DNA of 64,000 nt from Rhyacophila brunnea (taxonomy: Eukaryota > Arthropoda > Insecta > Trichoptera > Rhyacophilidae). How positions within the stretch are numbered: the first letter of the stretch is position 1; the number at the start of each line of letters is the position of its first letter. The position numbers and the translations under genes were made by a program. Shown piece after piece: positions 10,501 to 21,600 of the stretch. The notes beneath the pieces are model-generated. The model did no database searches. It had not been told where the DNA came from and saw nothing but the letters and a program-made list of their open reading frames with translations. The stretch lies in NCBI GenBank assembly GCA_022495005.1, contig JAGYXB010001010.1:1116001-1180000 (forward strand), read 5' to 3'.

Positions 10501-12456
10501 CTTAGGGTCGAAAATGTTGTTTTTAAACGATCAACACATAAACAGTTTGGCTCGGTACACCCGAGAAGTAGTTCATTATAAAAGTGAATAAATGTATGGA
10601 GGAAATCATAAACTAAAATGTCAACAAATGTTTCCTCATTTTATCCGAGATCTTGCTATTTCCGTGATCGTAAAAACCAAGTTCGACTGTATTTATTCTA
10701 AATTTATGTATTTCACTTCACTGCACTGTAATATTACAATCAAAGATATTTAAGAACAACTTTCTTGAGTTCTTCCTTTCTTTCTTTTTATTAACACTAT
10801 GATAGGCCATGAGCCCCAATGTTAGTAGTAGCAATGAAACAATTATAGAAACATTCAGGCTTTAAGAAAATCACATTAATGTATTGCAACCTCAAAGGGA
10901 ATCGAACCAGGAGTCACCGAATAAGATGTCAGTATCTTACGTGTTAGAGTATGTTGGCTGCTAATGGGAGAATAATATAATCTAGATGAATAATATATGA
11001 AAGATGTGAGTGAAAGATCTGAAAGATCTGAAAATGTACATGAATCTTGAAAGCTGAAAGAAGGGCTGATTATTAATTTTATTAGCTTCAACTTCAAACT
11101 TTACACTTGTACTCTGAGAAACATTTGCAAAGGTCGTACTGAGTTTTATACTGAGTTCTAACACTACAGCAGTATACGAAGACATGAATTATTATAGTAG
11201 GTCACATCACATAAAATCAGATAGATGTATGATGACCTCACAGGGAATTGAACCCGGAACTCCTATTATGAGAACTTAGTGCTGTAAATACTATTAGAGC
11301 CGTGAGTTAAAAACTTACTAATCTATAAGGACTTTAAATTACGGAGGACCTTCATTATTTAAATGAAGTTTTCATAAAAAATCAAACTTCTCAATGTATC
11401 CATCCAACACTTTCATAGATGTTCATTCTATTATTTTATTTTGTTAATATATATTTTACCTAATTGTGTACATATTATTATTGTAGGTATTATATTATTA
11501 CTGTTTTTATGTATGTCACTCTGGTCAATCTGGTATACAGTCGAGCTCGGTTATTACGATCACGGATGTAGCGAGATCTTGGATGTAACGAGGAAACATT
11601 CACTGACATTTTAGTTTATGATTTTCTCCATACATTTATTCACTTTTATAACGAGCTCCTTATCGGATATACCGAGCTAAAATATCGTCAAAAAATTTCT
11701 TAAAACTGTTAATGTGTGGATCGTTTAAAAACATTTCGACCCTAAGTAATAAAATCCAACCAAACAGGTGCCGCCGGATTCGGATTACGTTTATGACACT
11801 AGTTAAGTGTCTAAGTACCTACCTAATTGGTGTTTTCGCCGACAAGATTGAAAAGGTATCCACGCATATGGTTAAAAAAAATATCCAAGGTTTGTGAAGT
11901 AAGTAGGTACCTACCAGCGTCATTACAATAAACAACTTCTTTTGTAGTTTATGTATGCCATGCTTGTTTCGGGGAAAAATTCTAATTGTGTATTTTTGTT
12001 TGAATTGCAACTTTTTGTGTTATGTGACCGCTTATTTAAAAATACCTATTCTCTGATATTACGAGTAACGCTTATATCGAGCAAATTCAGTCGGTCCCAT
12101 CTTACTAGTAATAACCAAGTTTGACTGTATCTGATATTTTTCAATAAATGTATATCTTTCCTATGAATTATTGTATTTTACTTCAAGGTGCATTAACTCA
12201 TGCGGTGAACTATTATCGAGCGAATTGCGGCAGGCTGTACCTGCAAGATTCCGGTCCCGAATGTGCTCCACAAGGTCTTTTAATTTTTGGAGAGAAGGAT
12301 GATTATCTAGTCAAAGAATTTTTGGAAATGGCTAAAAAAATGGTCGAAAATCTGCAGACATACCTCGTGAAAGACGCAAATCATTTCGTTCAGCAGGATC
12401 AACCGATTCAAGTGAATAAAATTATGAGAACATTTTTAGAAGGGAAAAGTGTTTGA
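4558..12456 (+). CDS. Epoxide hydrolase 4-like alpha/beta hydrolase, 3' three exons (5' end outside window)
   Basis: Exons are 4558-4726, 5456-5613 and 12188-12456, with matching phases (2 then 1) and GT-AG introns of 729 and 6,574 bp. The stop is TGA at 12454-12456 and AATAAA lies at 12479. Exon 1 holds [17 protein letters not shown], the nucleophile elbow of epoxide hydrolases (Asp in HDWGG). Exon 2 gives [10 protein letters not shown] and MNDFAKF, lid-domain motifs of the EPHX4 type. Exon 3 carries GEKDDYL with the acidic triad member and NHFVQQDQP with the catalytic His. All three catalytic positions are therefore present. The upstream HGxP oxyanion loop and any membrane anchor lie left of the window. 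The family hydrolyses epoxides to diols; insect relatives act on lipid epoxides, juvenile hormone or xenobiotics, but the substrate cannot be told here. Confidence 0.85.
4967..5200 (+). pseudogene. RTE-like LINE reverse transcriptase, C-terminal scrap in intron
   Basis: Reads [13 protein letters not shown], then [10 protein letters not shown] and a stop followed by MRKD. The same block appears in better form at 61341-61670 (MWLYRRILKIPWTDRVTNVE). It is a decayed C-terminal piece of a non-LTR retrotransposon inside an epoxide hydrolase intron. Confidence 0.55.
5770..9590 (-). mobile_element. Helitron, 3.8 kb, decayed autonomous copy
   Basis: The minus-strand 3' end reads GAAGTTCGCCGGGTCAGCTAG and is followed by T, the CTAG-T terminus of many insect Helitrons; the short palindrome CGAAGTTCG just inside could be the terminal hairpin. 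The likely 5' end is A|TCTCGGCTGGACCGA at 9590. Inside, on the same strand, are HUH Rep and PIF1-type helicase remnants. The element lies in the last intron of the epoxide hydrolase gene. The 3' end is fairly sure; the 5' end is inferred from the A|TC rule. Confidence 0.75.
6310..9325 (-). pseudogene. Helitron Rep/helicase gene, broken
   Basis: Reading right to left: 9325-9017 and 8900-8607 are N-terminal Rep segments ([19 protein letters not shown]). Around 8435-8390 the frame gives [17 protein letters not shown], the HUH metal-binding motif. Around 8010-7980 the relay Tyr region reads VKSIKYI-stop-KYVTKG. 7901-7294 is the linker, also frameshifted. 7023-6658 holds the helicase Walker A ([10 protein letters not shown], a damaged GxPGTGKT) and Walker [13 protein letters not shown]; 6692-6354 holds [12 protein letters not shown]. 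Several frameshifts plus the in-frame TGA at 7997-7995 make the copy non-functional. An intact protein would nick and transfer single strands for rolling-circle transposition. Confidence 0.8.
9630..9724. repeat. Foldback hairpin, arms about 40 bp
   Basis: CTAAGTGTTTATTTTTAGCA at 9630 is matched in reverse complement by the segment ending at 9724 (...AAAAATAAACACTTAG). The arms are about 90% complementary around a loop near 9670-9683. It lies just outside the inferred Helitron 5' end. It could be a tiny foldback MITE. Confidence 0.55.
9852..9902. repeat. Perfect 20-bp stem, 11-nt loop hairpin
   Basis: Arm ATTTTAAAGTTAGGCACGTA (9852-9871) is exactly complementary to 9883-9902, loop 9872-9882. 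No mismatches. It is short for an animal pre-miRNA. Confidence 0.75.
10095..10689. mobile_element. pogo-like MITE, family A copy 1
   Basis: The TIRs begin CAGTCGAACTTGGTT and end AACCAAGTTCGACTG, flanked by TA on both sides (10093-10094 and 10690-10691). It is 595 bp with no transposase. The TA target and CAG termini fit the pogo/Tc1-mariner superfamily. It lies in the epoxide hydrolase intron with a related copy in the opposite orientation at 11538. Confidence 0.8.
10870..10975 (-). mobile_element. tRNA-related SINE fragment (minus strand)
   Basis: On the minus strand, TCCTGGTTCGATTCCC provides a Pol III B-box, followed by TTGAGGT as in the next fragment at 11220. The head is too degenerate for a tRNA gene. 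Confidence 0.4.
11220..11315 (-). mobile_element. tRNA-related SINE fragment (minus strand), second copy
   Basis: The minus strand reads CCGGGTTCAATTCCCTGTGA, a B-box in a tRNA-like arm, preceded by an A-box-like ACTCACGGCTCTAATAG. It is similar in layout to the copy at 10870. Confidence 0.4.
11538..12127. mobile_element. pogo-like MITE, family A copy 2
   Basis: Begins CAGTCGAGCTCGGTTATTAC and ends ACCAAGTTTGACTG with TA on both sides. 590 bp. It shares internal blocks (for example AATTCAGTCGGTCCCATCTT) with copies at 10095 and 52424. Its right end is 60 bp upstream of the last epoxide hydrolase exon. Confidence 0.8.
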
Positions 12457-12478
12457 CTACCTGATAAAATAAGTACCT

Positions 12479-12484
12479 AATAAA
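12479..12484 (+). promoter_or_regulatory. Poly(A) signal AATAAA of the epoxide hydrolase gene
   Basis: The canonical AATAAA is 23 nt after the TGA stop. Another AATAAA follows near 12552, so the exact cleavage site is uncertain. Confidence 0.55.
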
Positions 12485-12559
12485 TTATTTACCTATAATA
12501 ATTATGAAACAATAATTGACTGTTAAAATTATTGAGTTCAATTAGTGAACGCAATAAAT

Positions 12560-14196
12560 TAGTTTTAATACTATTTTTGTATCTTATATTTTAATACCGA
12601 GGTACCTATGAGTATGATTTTATATTAGAAATTTAATATACTAATTTTTAAGATATAAGATAATCATTTTATAATATATTGTATTGTATTTTTGTACAAT
12701 GAAATACAACTCTAACAATTCAGTTTTTAATAAATAATTATTCATTACCCTAGAGTACGTCCCAACAAATCCATCCTTGATGATACAAAAGTGACTCTTA
12801 ACCATCTGTCTGAGCTTCAGTTCGTTAGCCATGAGTATCATATCAAAAAACACAAACGAACATCCCAACCACCCTCCACTAGCATACAAACTACATTTAT
12901 GACAATTTATACTCTAACGTCGGAAAGTGTCATTAATTCTATAATGTATTTTTATTTATTAATTAACGAATCCTGCGGTGTCCTGAGATTTTTTAAAATT
13001 TTCTGTCAACTTTATATTTTCATTCGGTATTTTGCCCAGCATAGATCTAAAAAATATCTAACTAAATTGCATGTGAAGTTGGCAAGCTAAATGTTATAAA
13101 CTTATTTACAAATTCCAATTTTATGTAATATTGAAACCAAAATTCTAAATTTTCACTGGAAATAGTTACGAATTATTCTATTTTTCTTAAGTAAATAGAA
13201 AATCTCACACCACACCACATTTTGCTCCCATGGGGAGTTATTCCGAGCAGCTTATTAGCAGCTTATTAAAATAATTTATTTATTTAAAAAAAGACAAGTT
13301 GAGCACATAACAAATTATTAATTCAAGATGTTTACAAAATGACATTTAAAATAAATAGTACAAGTAAATCAATTAGAGAGAAAACAAGATAGAAAAAAAG
13401 CAAAAAATTATTTTATAGAAAAGAAATAAAATAAAAAATCAACAATAATTCAAAATTGCTAAATTTCAATTCGCTATTGATGCCCGGGGAGCCTGACATG
13501 AGGAAACAGCTTTCAACCAAAATAGGTCATGGCGACCACGCATGTAATTGACGGGTGCATAAAAATTCAAATTTTCTAGAATATCGGGATTGGATTACAT
13601 GGAGAATTAATAGTATATGCACAATAATAACAAAAAGAGAGTAAAACTAAATAATGGTGAGTAAAAGTGTAACTTTAAAAATTATGATATGGTATTTCTC
13701 GAAAAAATATCAATCTCGAGATTCGGGATTTCCACAAAGAATTCTCGAGAATTCCCGAGATATCGAGAAAATTAAAAAAAAACCTGTAAGAAATCCTAAA
13801 ATCAGCGTAAAAACAAACAATTTCCAAAAAAATATCATTTTTTTTATTTAAGTAAGAAGACAAACAAATAAAAGTAGGAAAACAAAAATAATTCAAAACA
13901 TTACTTATTAAAATAGGATTTCAAAAAACACAGACTGTCAATGGCTGCGTCTGACAATCGCGTACGCTTTTGAGACACAAAATTCCCTGATGTTGAAAAA
14001 ATGCACTTTTTTTAAGTCGACATTGGCTTAATTGTGTTAAATGCCCCGATCAGTCTTTGAACAATTTATGTTTTCTGTCCAGTTTCATTTAGTTCATTTT
14101 TAAACGTTAATAACGTTAAAGACGTAATTGTATATCTATTTATATAACTAAAATCAGACGATCGCACACTGTGTGACACATTCGAACTCAAATTAT
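12560..14196. other. Intergenic AT-rich DNA, nothing firmly identified
   Basis: Contains short frames without family resemblance. Around 13690-13780 there are repeated CTCGAGA/GAATTCCCGAGA palindromic words that recall hAT subterminal sequence, but no paired ends could be fixed. Confidence 0.4.
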
Positions 14197-15835
14197 CGTC
14201 GCCATAGTACTTGTTTTCCGAATAGACCAATTGTCGATTGTTCAGGAAACGAAAAACAAAGTTCCCTGTCTTATATTTAAATATCAGTACATATATCAAG
14301 CACCCTGTCTCCTTTTTATGATTGCCGCATTATCCAAGAAGAGATTTGATGAATAATATATTAGTATAATTCATTAAACTAAGAGAAAATACGTTTTATT
14401 TACAAGTAAGCAATGTGGATATACGGATCATTCTCAGCGCTGGCTCCGAAAAGTGGATATTCGAAACAAAACAAGGACATTCGGAATGTAAGACCGTAGC
14501 GTATCGTTGCATGGACCACGGTATACCGTGTGGTCAAAAAGTACAAACTTAAAAACTTAATATATATTTACGTAAATTTTAATAAATTTACTGATAGGTA
14601 CATGATTTTTTGTAAATAGGTGATCAAGTTGTATCAATGATCGTTTTTATCTAATTTCATAGGTATTTATAAAATATGCCATTCTCCATTTTCTGTTTAC
14701 AAAATTGGGAATCAACATAAAATTATATATCTAATTATAGTTATAAAAAAACTGTATCCATAGATTTACGTAATAATAATGTAGGTAGTAAAATTTTACT
14801 AATTTCTATATTAAAACGGTGGCAATGATATTTTTATTGTTCACAAATAATGCTTCATTATGGATTTTAATCGAACTTGATACAATTAAACTTATTACAA
14901 ACCATATATTGCATATTAGGTGTTATGTTTTATTGGCATGGAACAAAAAATAGGGGCATGTGTTATTTAATAACCATTGATTGAGAATATTCTATCCTGA
15001 GTATAATATTATTATATAAAATAGTTCACTCACGAAACCAGAATTAACCTTAATAGATCGTACATTAACTAAAATATCTATTGGATAGCCAATAGTATTA
15101 TAATTATACTTAATGAAAATACAATCAAATGTACTGTAATTCAATGGAAATCCACCAAAAAAAAAATAGATATAAACATACATCTTATTAATAAATGAGA
15201 TTAAATATTCGCGTACATTTTAGCATGAATAGATAAAAAGTAAATTAAAAACAGAAAAAGTTTTGATTATAGACATTAATAATAATTATTTTATAAGACC
15301 GTAGTTACCGAGTCACACTGTACAATTCATATGACCGTTGGGATATTTTCTCTGTTTCTCAGTACAAAATACAGTAATTTAGGTTAAAATACTTACTTCC
15401 ATAACTCTGCTGTAAGTTCAGAGCGAACTGGTGATGTACCAGCCAAGATTGATAACTTTAAATTTCATAAATTCAATATTTAAACGATAGAAACTTAAAA
15501 TAACACAATAGTAGTCAAAATCGCGCGCTTTGAAAGACGAAAAACAGACTTCAGTCACATATGAAGTGAGAGACATTAGAAGTAGACAGCGCTATATGAA
15601 AGCGATATGCGAGAGTGAGACCGAGCTATTCTATTTGACATTCGGAAAATAAGCACAAAGCAATCGTTGCGAAACATGGCGTATTCGGAGTTTTTAAAAA
15701 AATATCTCTGTTTCTACATGAAAATATACAATTTTTATAAATGATTTCAGTGTAGTTAGACAAAAGAAATATAACTGCATTAAAATGTCGATTTTGACAA
15801 AAATGGATATTCGGAAAACAAGTACTATAGCGACG
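14197..15835. mobile_element. Non-autonomous TIR transposon, 1.64 kb, TSD TTAT
   Basis: The left end CGTCGCCATAGTACTTGTTT continues TTCCGAATA and matches the reverse complement of the right end with one mismatch over 28 bp. The flanks carry TTAT at 14193-14196 and 15836-15839. The inside has no transposase and many copies of an ATTCGGA word. Superfamily unassigned. Confidence 0.7.
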
Positions 15836-15961
15836 TTATGTTAATTTATTTCAATTTTAAAAAAATCGTTCTTTCAATTAATATTACTCACTTGAACTGC
15901 ATTGACCTGTTTTATAAGTCAAGCGATAGCCGATCTCAGTCACCGTTTTCATGGAAGGTCC

Positions 15962-16636
15962 TGAGATCCCCGGGGTTCCAGCGGCTAGCTCAGGAGTCCA
16001 TCGAACCCCGGATTCACAAAAAAAAAAATTCAAACGGTTGGAGTGTAAATAAAACACGGTCTTTCGTGCTCGTAACGTGGTCTTCTTATATTTTACATTT
16101 TCTTTAAACGTTTACATATTTTGTTTTAACAATAAGTTTCGCAGGTCCGTACATGTTGAAAAAGGGGACGCTTACTAATTACTTTTTTCTTTTTCAAACT
16201 TCGCGTACCCACGCCATTCCAGCAAAAAGGACTCTCGTGATTGGCCAAATTTTATCGCGTGATCTTTGATTCGGCGAATCACGAGCCTGACCCTGGCGCA
16301 GGCGCGTCGAAATTTGGACGTTGCCGACAAGCGCGGCAAAATTTATTATATTTAAATACTTATATTTAGTCTTAAAATTATCGCTTTCATCCATCATCAT
16401 TTATACTTTTTAAATTAAATTAAATTTATCTTAATTACACCTCCGCCCAATATGCGATTTTCACACACCGGAAGAAGGCCTTTACATATGAATAAAAAAA
16501 TACTTACGTGGTTGAGCAAGGAATCAGATTAGATGTTTTATGAAGCCGTTTCTAGAGGTCAGGGTTACGTTTCGACTTAAGCTACTAAATGATTATTTTA
16601 CACCGGGAGAAGCCCGCCTGTAACAGGGGTGTATCA
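15962..16636 (-). repeat. LTR of retroelement 1 (3' LTR in element orientation)
   Basis: It differs from the partner LTR at a handful of positions, plus a short block near 16150. Both LTRs carry the same 68-codon open frame on the minus strand (16400-16194), probably a by-product of sequence identity. Confidence 0.85.
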
Positions 16637-19265
16637 ATTCGCCCCATCTGGATTAAAGTCGAAAGGTACGCCCTGATCTCATCGGCCACCCATCCAATTC
16701 CTTGTTCATCCGTTAAGTACATAGCATGATAACAGGTTATAAAAAAAATTCAACTACAATCTAACTATTCTAACAAAAAAAAAAAAAACAACTAACTTTA
16801 CGTATTGTTTCTATATTTATTTTAATTACTATTTTCCTGCTCAAAGCAATGCTCCTGAATAAGTCAGAGTTTGATTTATTTTCCTTTCTTATTATCATTT
16901 GTCATAATTTATTATTATTTTATTTTTCTCCTGTAATGTCGTGCATTTATTTTGTTTTCGTAATGTTTTTGTTATTCTTCTCGTTCTTTTATACTAGTCA
17001 GCGGAGGGGTCGTGGAGCTGCAGTCTTCGACTCTTGGGCTGTCCAGTTTTTTTGTATTCCGAGAGGCTACATTTGTAGACGTTTGGCCCTCGTTCGGAAT
17101 TATTATTTCGTGTTAAATTTTTCTTCTTCTGGTGCAATAGGAGCGTACCTCGTTTGGCGTCGTCTGCCTTTGCAACCAGGGCGTGGTAGTGGCGTTACTA
17201 TTGAGCCAGGCTCGTTTCGAGCAGCGGATATCCTTCTGTGGAAAGTTTTCCACTCATCTGCTGGTCTCTGGAGTATCACCTCACGGACAGATACTGTGTC
17301 CCCATCTGTTCCTATTACTGCGGGCAAGGCATCGTATAGCGGTACAACGGCCAGGCTCGTTGACGACGGCACGGCTTTCTCACAGGTACTAGGATGGATT
17401 TTCACAATAAGTATCCCTTTCCCTTTCCTTTTTAGATGGTTACACTTCGGAAGTACCTCTTGTTGTTTCACGATATCTTTCAGGCATCACGTCCCTAGTC
17501 TCTCCATGAACCTGCGCGAGAAAGGAGAGTGCGCACTTACCACACCATCAAGCTTTGGTATCATGAATTTTCGGCTACGCTGCCTTTGGATGCGCTTACT
17601 TCGAGAGGTGGCTCCCTTTGTGCTTCCAAATTGTCTTCATCTGTATTTATTCTTTTTCTTTCTTTAGTAATTTATTCGTTCATTAGACTTCCTGTACTTT
17701 AAATTTATTCGAATTTACTTTATTAATTACTCCTACCCCATACATTAAATAGCTACTAATTTTATATAAAATATTCCCATTGTACTTATGGTACTTACTA
17801 TCACTTTTAATATTTTACCCTAATACCCATAATTATTTTACAAATTGACTGTATAAATCACATTGATATTAAAAATTGAAATATTCCACCCTCTCGTTAT
17901 ATTTATTTCTGAATCAGTACACTTAAAACTGTGTAATTAACTTTATTTTTAGTGAAACCCATTTTATTTAAAAAAAAAAATTGTTGTTTCGTTTTACGCG
18001 CCCGACATCCTATTCCAAGGCGCGCCGCGCCGATTTGCGGTGCCTCTCACGTTGTATTATTATTATTATTTTTTTTTTTTCATTATTGAAACCCCGTTGA
18101 GAAATTTACGGCTTATTGACTCTTTTTTTTTTTTTTATCACAAGCATACAATCTCTACTTTCATCCTCTTATACCTAATTTTAACTTATTAAAATTTAAC
18201 ATAACAACTTTCGTCGAGTGATGCCTTATTATTCCCGTTCCGTTTTCGCTGTGTTAAATTTACGATTGGTAATTTGTAAAGAAATAATAGTGACGGTCGT
18301 ATGCTATTTTCCTCGTTTCTCTTTGGATTCAAATTATTAACACGGCGTAACTTTGAAACAGGTTTCGCGCTACTGTAGAATATCCTTTTTCCCGTTTATA
18401 AAATTGTTTGCGATTTTCAATGTTAATGTTTTCGAATTCATTCATATTTACTTTATTTGAACGGAAAGAATTGGCGTCACTTTGCGAAGTGTTATTTTTA
18501 AAACTAGAATGTACATTTTTCGTACTAATGAACTTAAGATTACAAGGCTCAGAAAGTTGGTCCTTAATTAACTTTATATCCGTAATTAGAAGAATTTCCG
18601 GATGTTTTATTCGTATAATCTACACATTTCACTTCCAACAGCAACTCGGCGTTCACCCTTGACTCGAGGGTTGGCGACTGGTCCTGCTTCATCTCCTCGT
18701 GGTCGAGCCTGCGCCCGCACAGATTCGATTCATCTCAGCTTGGGCGCCTTTTCAGCCCTCTTGTGAGGCTCCCTGGCCTCGCGTTTCCTTTTTCTCTCCT
18801 CATCGAACATCCCGTGGTCGACTAGGGTACACGACATGTTAGTGATATCCTAGGAAAATCGGCATTTTGCTCGCCGTTTTTCGTCGTGAGTGGGCCGTGG
18901 CCTCTACGTGCCCTCCTCGCTGGATACCGTCGATGATGTGTCTGGTCTCCATAGGTGGGATTTGTGCAGCCATTCATCGTACTGGAGACGCGCTGGTGCT
19001 ACGGTCTCCAGCACGACGCTAGGCGCGGTCAGCTCCGTATGTGGACTGTCTTCGAACACCAGAGGGCTCTCCCGGTTTGATGTTGGAGACAGCACTTCTT
19101 CTTTGATAAGGGTCACGTCGGAGTCCACTTTTTAGTTAACCATTTCTTGGTTGTTCCGGCTCCTGGATCATAAACTTTATTTAGCGTTCGCGGGCGTAAA
19201 TTTTATTTCGCGGGTTCGGAAGAATCCATGCGATTCTTCGAGCTTCACGTTGCCAAGGGCGCCAT
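16637..19265 (-). other. Internal region of retroelement 1, no recognisable protein domains
   Basis: A 272-codon frame on + (16849-17667) is antisense to the element and leucine/phenylalanine-rich, so most likely spurious. On the element strand, ATG-started 17471-17103 (122 codons: LAVVPLYDALPAVIGTDGD) and 19128-18904 are open but match no family I know. The 17,000-17,600 and 18,650-19,130 stretches are GC-richer than the surroundings. Confidence 0.5.
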
Positions 19266-19938
19266 TGAGATCCCCGGGGTTCCAGCGGCTAGCTCAGGAG
19301 TCCATCGAACCCCGGATTCACAAAAAAAAAAATTCAAACGGTTGGAGTGTAAATAAAACACGGTCTTTCGTGCTCGTAACGTGGTCTTCTTATATTTTAC
19401 ATTTTCTTTAAACGTTTACATATTTTGTTTTAACAATAAGTTTCGCAGGTCCTATCCTATCGGAAAGGGGACGCTTACTAATTACTTTTTTCTTTTTCAA
19501 ACTTCGCGTACCCACGCCATTCCAGCAAAAAGGATTCTCGTGATTGGCCAAATTTTATCGCGTGATCTTTGATTCGGCGAATCACGAGCCTGACCCTGGC
19601 GCAGGCGCGTCGAAATTTGGACGTTGCCGACAAGCGCGGCAAAATTTATTATATTTAAATACTCATATTTAGTCTTAAAATTATCGCTTTCATCCATCAT
19701 CATTTATACTTTTTAAATTAAATTAAATTTATCTTAATTACACCTCCGCCCAATATGCGATTTTCACACACCGGACGAAGGCCTTTACTTATGAATAAAA
19801 AATACTTACGTGGTTGAGCAAGGAATCAGATTAGATGTTTTATGAAGCCGTTTCTAGAGGTCAGGGTTACGTTTCGACTTGAGCTACTAAATGATTATTT
19901 TACACCGGGAGAAGCCCGCCTGTAACAGGGGTGTATCA
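19266..19938 (-). repeat. LTR of retroelement 1 (5' LTR in element orientation)
   Basis: 673 bp, starting TGAGATCCCCGGGG on + and ending GGGGTGTATCA. It is adjacent to the primer binding site on the minus strand, which marks it as the 5' LTR. Confidence 0.85.
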
Positions 19939-19942
19939 GTCC

Positions 19943-20820
19943 CCAAGGTCCAAATGTCTCGAAACCCAAGGAACAAATGATATAATTTGGTAACAGTCGT
20001 ATTTTTTTGCTTTGTTAGATTCAGCTAAAAGAGCTACTGAACCTGATGATCCAACTGATTTATTTAGGTAGTAGCATTCCAAACCCTAAATTACCCTTCC
20101 CTCCGTGGAATCATCGTAATACCATCAGGCCGGTTGCCATCTTGTTGATAGACATCAAGATGCTCCTGCCTTGACCAAACTAAAGAGCGACGTCATATCA
20201 CATCATTGATGTCAGAATGATGATTATGTCATATTCACTCTTCTGTCAACCAAATCCATATCGACCTATATGGTCAGTAAATTGGTCGTCCGCAATTACA
20301 CTGGTGTACTTGACATAAAGGCAAACCGAGTCGAAGAACAGCAGAAATGCGTAAGGCGGCATCATTCGAAAGGCTACCGAGAATATGAGAAGGAAGAGCA
20401 TTTAGCCAAAGACCTGGCTCACTCAATAATCGAGCAACACATCAATTAGATACACCTTCAGTAAATAGTAATATTTTTACTAAGTGGTTGAAATAACATT
20501 CCGTTAACTTTATTAATTTATGATGGTAATAAATATTACATCAATTAACATTCCTTCTACTGCTACAGTGATAATATCTATTGAAACTGAAATTAATTTG
20601 CCATTATTTGGTATACCTACATAATTTGTAAATACTTCATATATATACCTACCCGGAAAAATACGATACTTGAATGAGCATCCAATCTAGATACAAATAA
20701 ATTAATGAGTAGTTTTTACATCTATAATTAGGTGCTTAAATTGGATTCATTATTGGCCATCCACTTTTGTATTTTAAATTGAAGTATTAATTATTATTAG
20801 ATACCTATCCTGACCACCTG
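19943..20820. other. Intergenic DNA, nothing identified
   Basis: Moderately GC-rich from 20,050 to 20,450, AT-rich afterwards. No frame with family resemblance, TIR or tail was found. Confidence 0.35.
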
Positions 20821-20840
20821 TTCACAAGGCTCAAATTGCA

Positions 20841-21056
20841 ATGGCTGCTCTAAGAAAATGTGGCTTCCAGAAATTGTCTCATCCACCTTACAGTACTGAT
20901 CTGGCACCTAGTGATTATTACATGTTTCCAAATTTGAAGAAAGACTTAGATGGAAAACATTTCGATGATGATGAGTCCTTACAGGCAGCCGTAAATGAGC
21001 ATTTTGAAGGCAAATCAGAAAATTATTTTTATGGAGGATTAAAAAATAATTAATCG
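20841..21056 (+). pseudogene. mariner transposase, C-terminal fragment (forward half of an inverted copy)
   Basis: Reads MAALRKCGFQKLSHPPY, then STDLAPSDYYMFPNLKKDL. HPPYSTDLAPSDY is the block around the third catalytic Asp of mariner transposases. The frame ends in tandem Asn codons and a stop. The N-terminal part is not upstream but lies to the right on the opposite strand. Confidence 0.8.
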
Positions 21057-21600
21057 ATAGATTTAAGAACCGAACCACCATTTTTATGCCACTGCATGGA
21101 CTTCTGTTTTAACTCAGAGTCATAATGATGAACCCATGTTCCATCTCCTGTAACAATTTTGTTGATAAGTAGTTCTTCTTGATTGACGCCAGACAGCTTT
21201 AAAAACTATTTGGAACATTCCACACGGTAACTTTTTTGATGTGCCATAAGCATTCGTAGCACCCATCTTGCGCTTTTCTTTGACATCCCAAGATTTTCAT
21301 GGATTCTGAAAATTGTTGTTTTGGATAGATTGAACCTTTCTGCAATTGCGATAAGTCTTAGCCGACCATTTTCTGTAAGGGTATCTTCGATTTTCAATAC
21401 CATTTCACCGTGAACAGTATCATCTTCTAAAACGACTCTCTACCTTGTTTAAATATACGTGACCATTTGTAAATCATAGTTTTACCACAATAAAAAGTGC
21501 CATAAACCAATTTCATTTCATTTTGGATGGTTTCCACACTTTTTTTTGTTTTGTGAGGAATTTAATTACTGCACGGAGCTCAATATTAATTTGACATTTT
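21057..21600 (-). pseudogene. mariner transposase, N-terminal and first catalytic block (inverted half)
   Basis: On the minus strand 21403-21206 reads IAIAERFNLSKTTIFRIHEN and SARWVLRML, the helix-turn-helix domain. About 21176-21060 gives IVTGDGTWVHHYDSELKQKS, the first catalytic Asp block (the usual GDE is GDG here). Further upstream frames to about 21600 contain KTMIYKWSRIFKQGRESF with frameshifts. Together with 20841-21056 it makes up most of one transposase, split at about 21056 into halves in opposite orientation. Confidence 0.75.

Larger units (their letters stand above)
15958..19942 (-). mobile_element. Non-autonomous LTR retroelement 1 (complete, TSD GTCC)
   Basis: Two LTRs of 675 and 673 bp (15962-16636 and 19266-19938) enclose 2.6 kb. 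GTCC flanks both ends. On the minus strand the LTR is TG...CA. Just inside the right-hand LTR the minus strand reads ATGGCGCCCTTGGCAACGTG, a good primer binding site, and next to the left-hand LTR AGATGGGGCGAAT may be a polypurine tract. The element is therefore transcribed right to left. No gag, protease, reverse transcriptase or integrase is visible, so it must depend on enzymes in trans (LARD/TRIM type). The LTRs are about 98% identical, implying a recent insertion. Confidence 0.85.

Noticed and set aside
13654..13896. Overlapping frames with CTCGAGA/TCCCGAGA palindromes, possible hAT remnant
   Set aside because: No paired ends, target duplication or transposase motif could be established.
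16194..16400. 68-codon frame repeated at 19497-19703 as a conserved small protein
   Set aside because: Its conservation is explained by the near-identity of the two LTRs.
16849..17667. 272-codon open frame on +, the longest in the window
   Set aside because: It lies antisense inside an LTR element transcribed from the other strand, has biased low-complexity composition (Phe/Leu-rich ends) and no domain resemblance.
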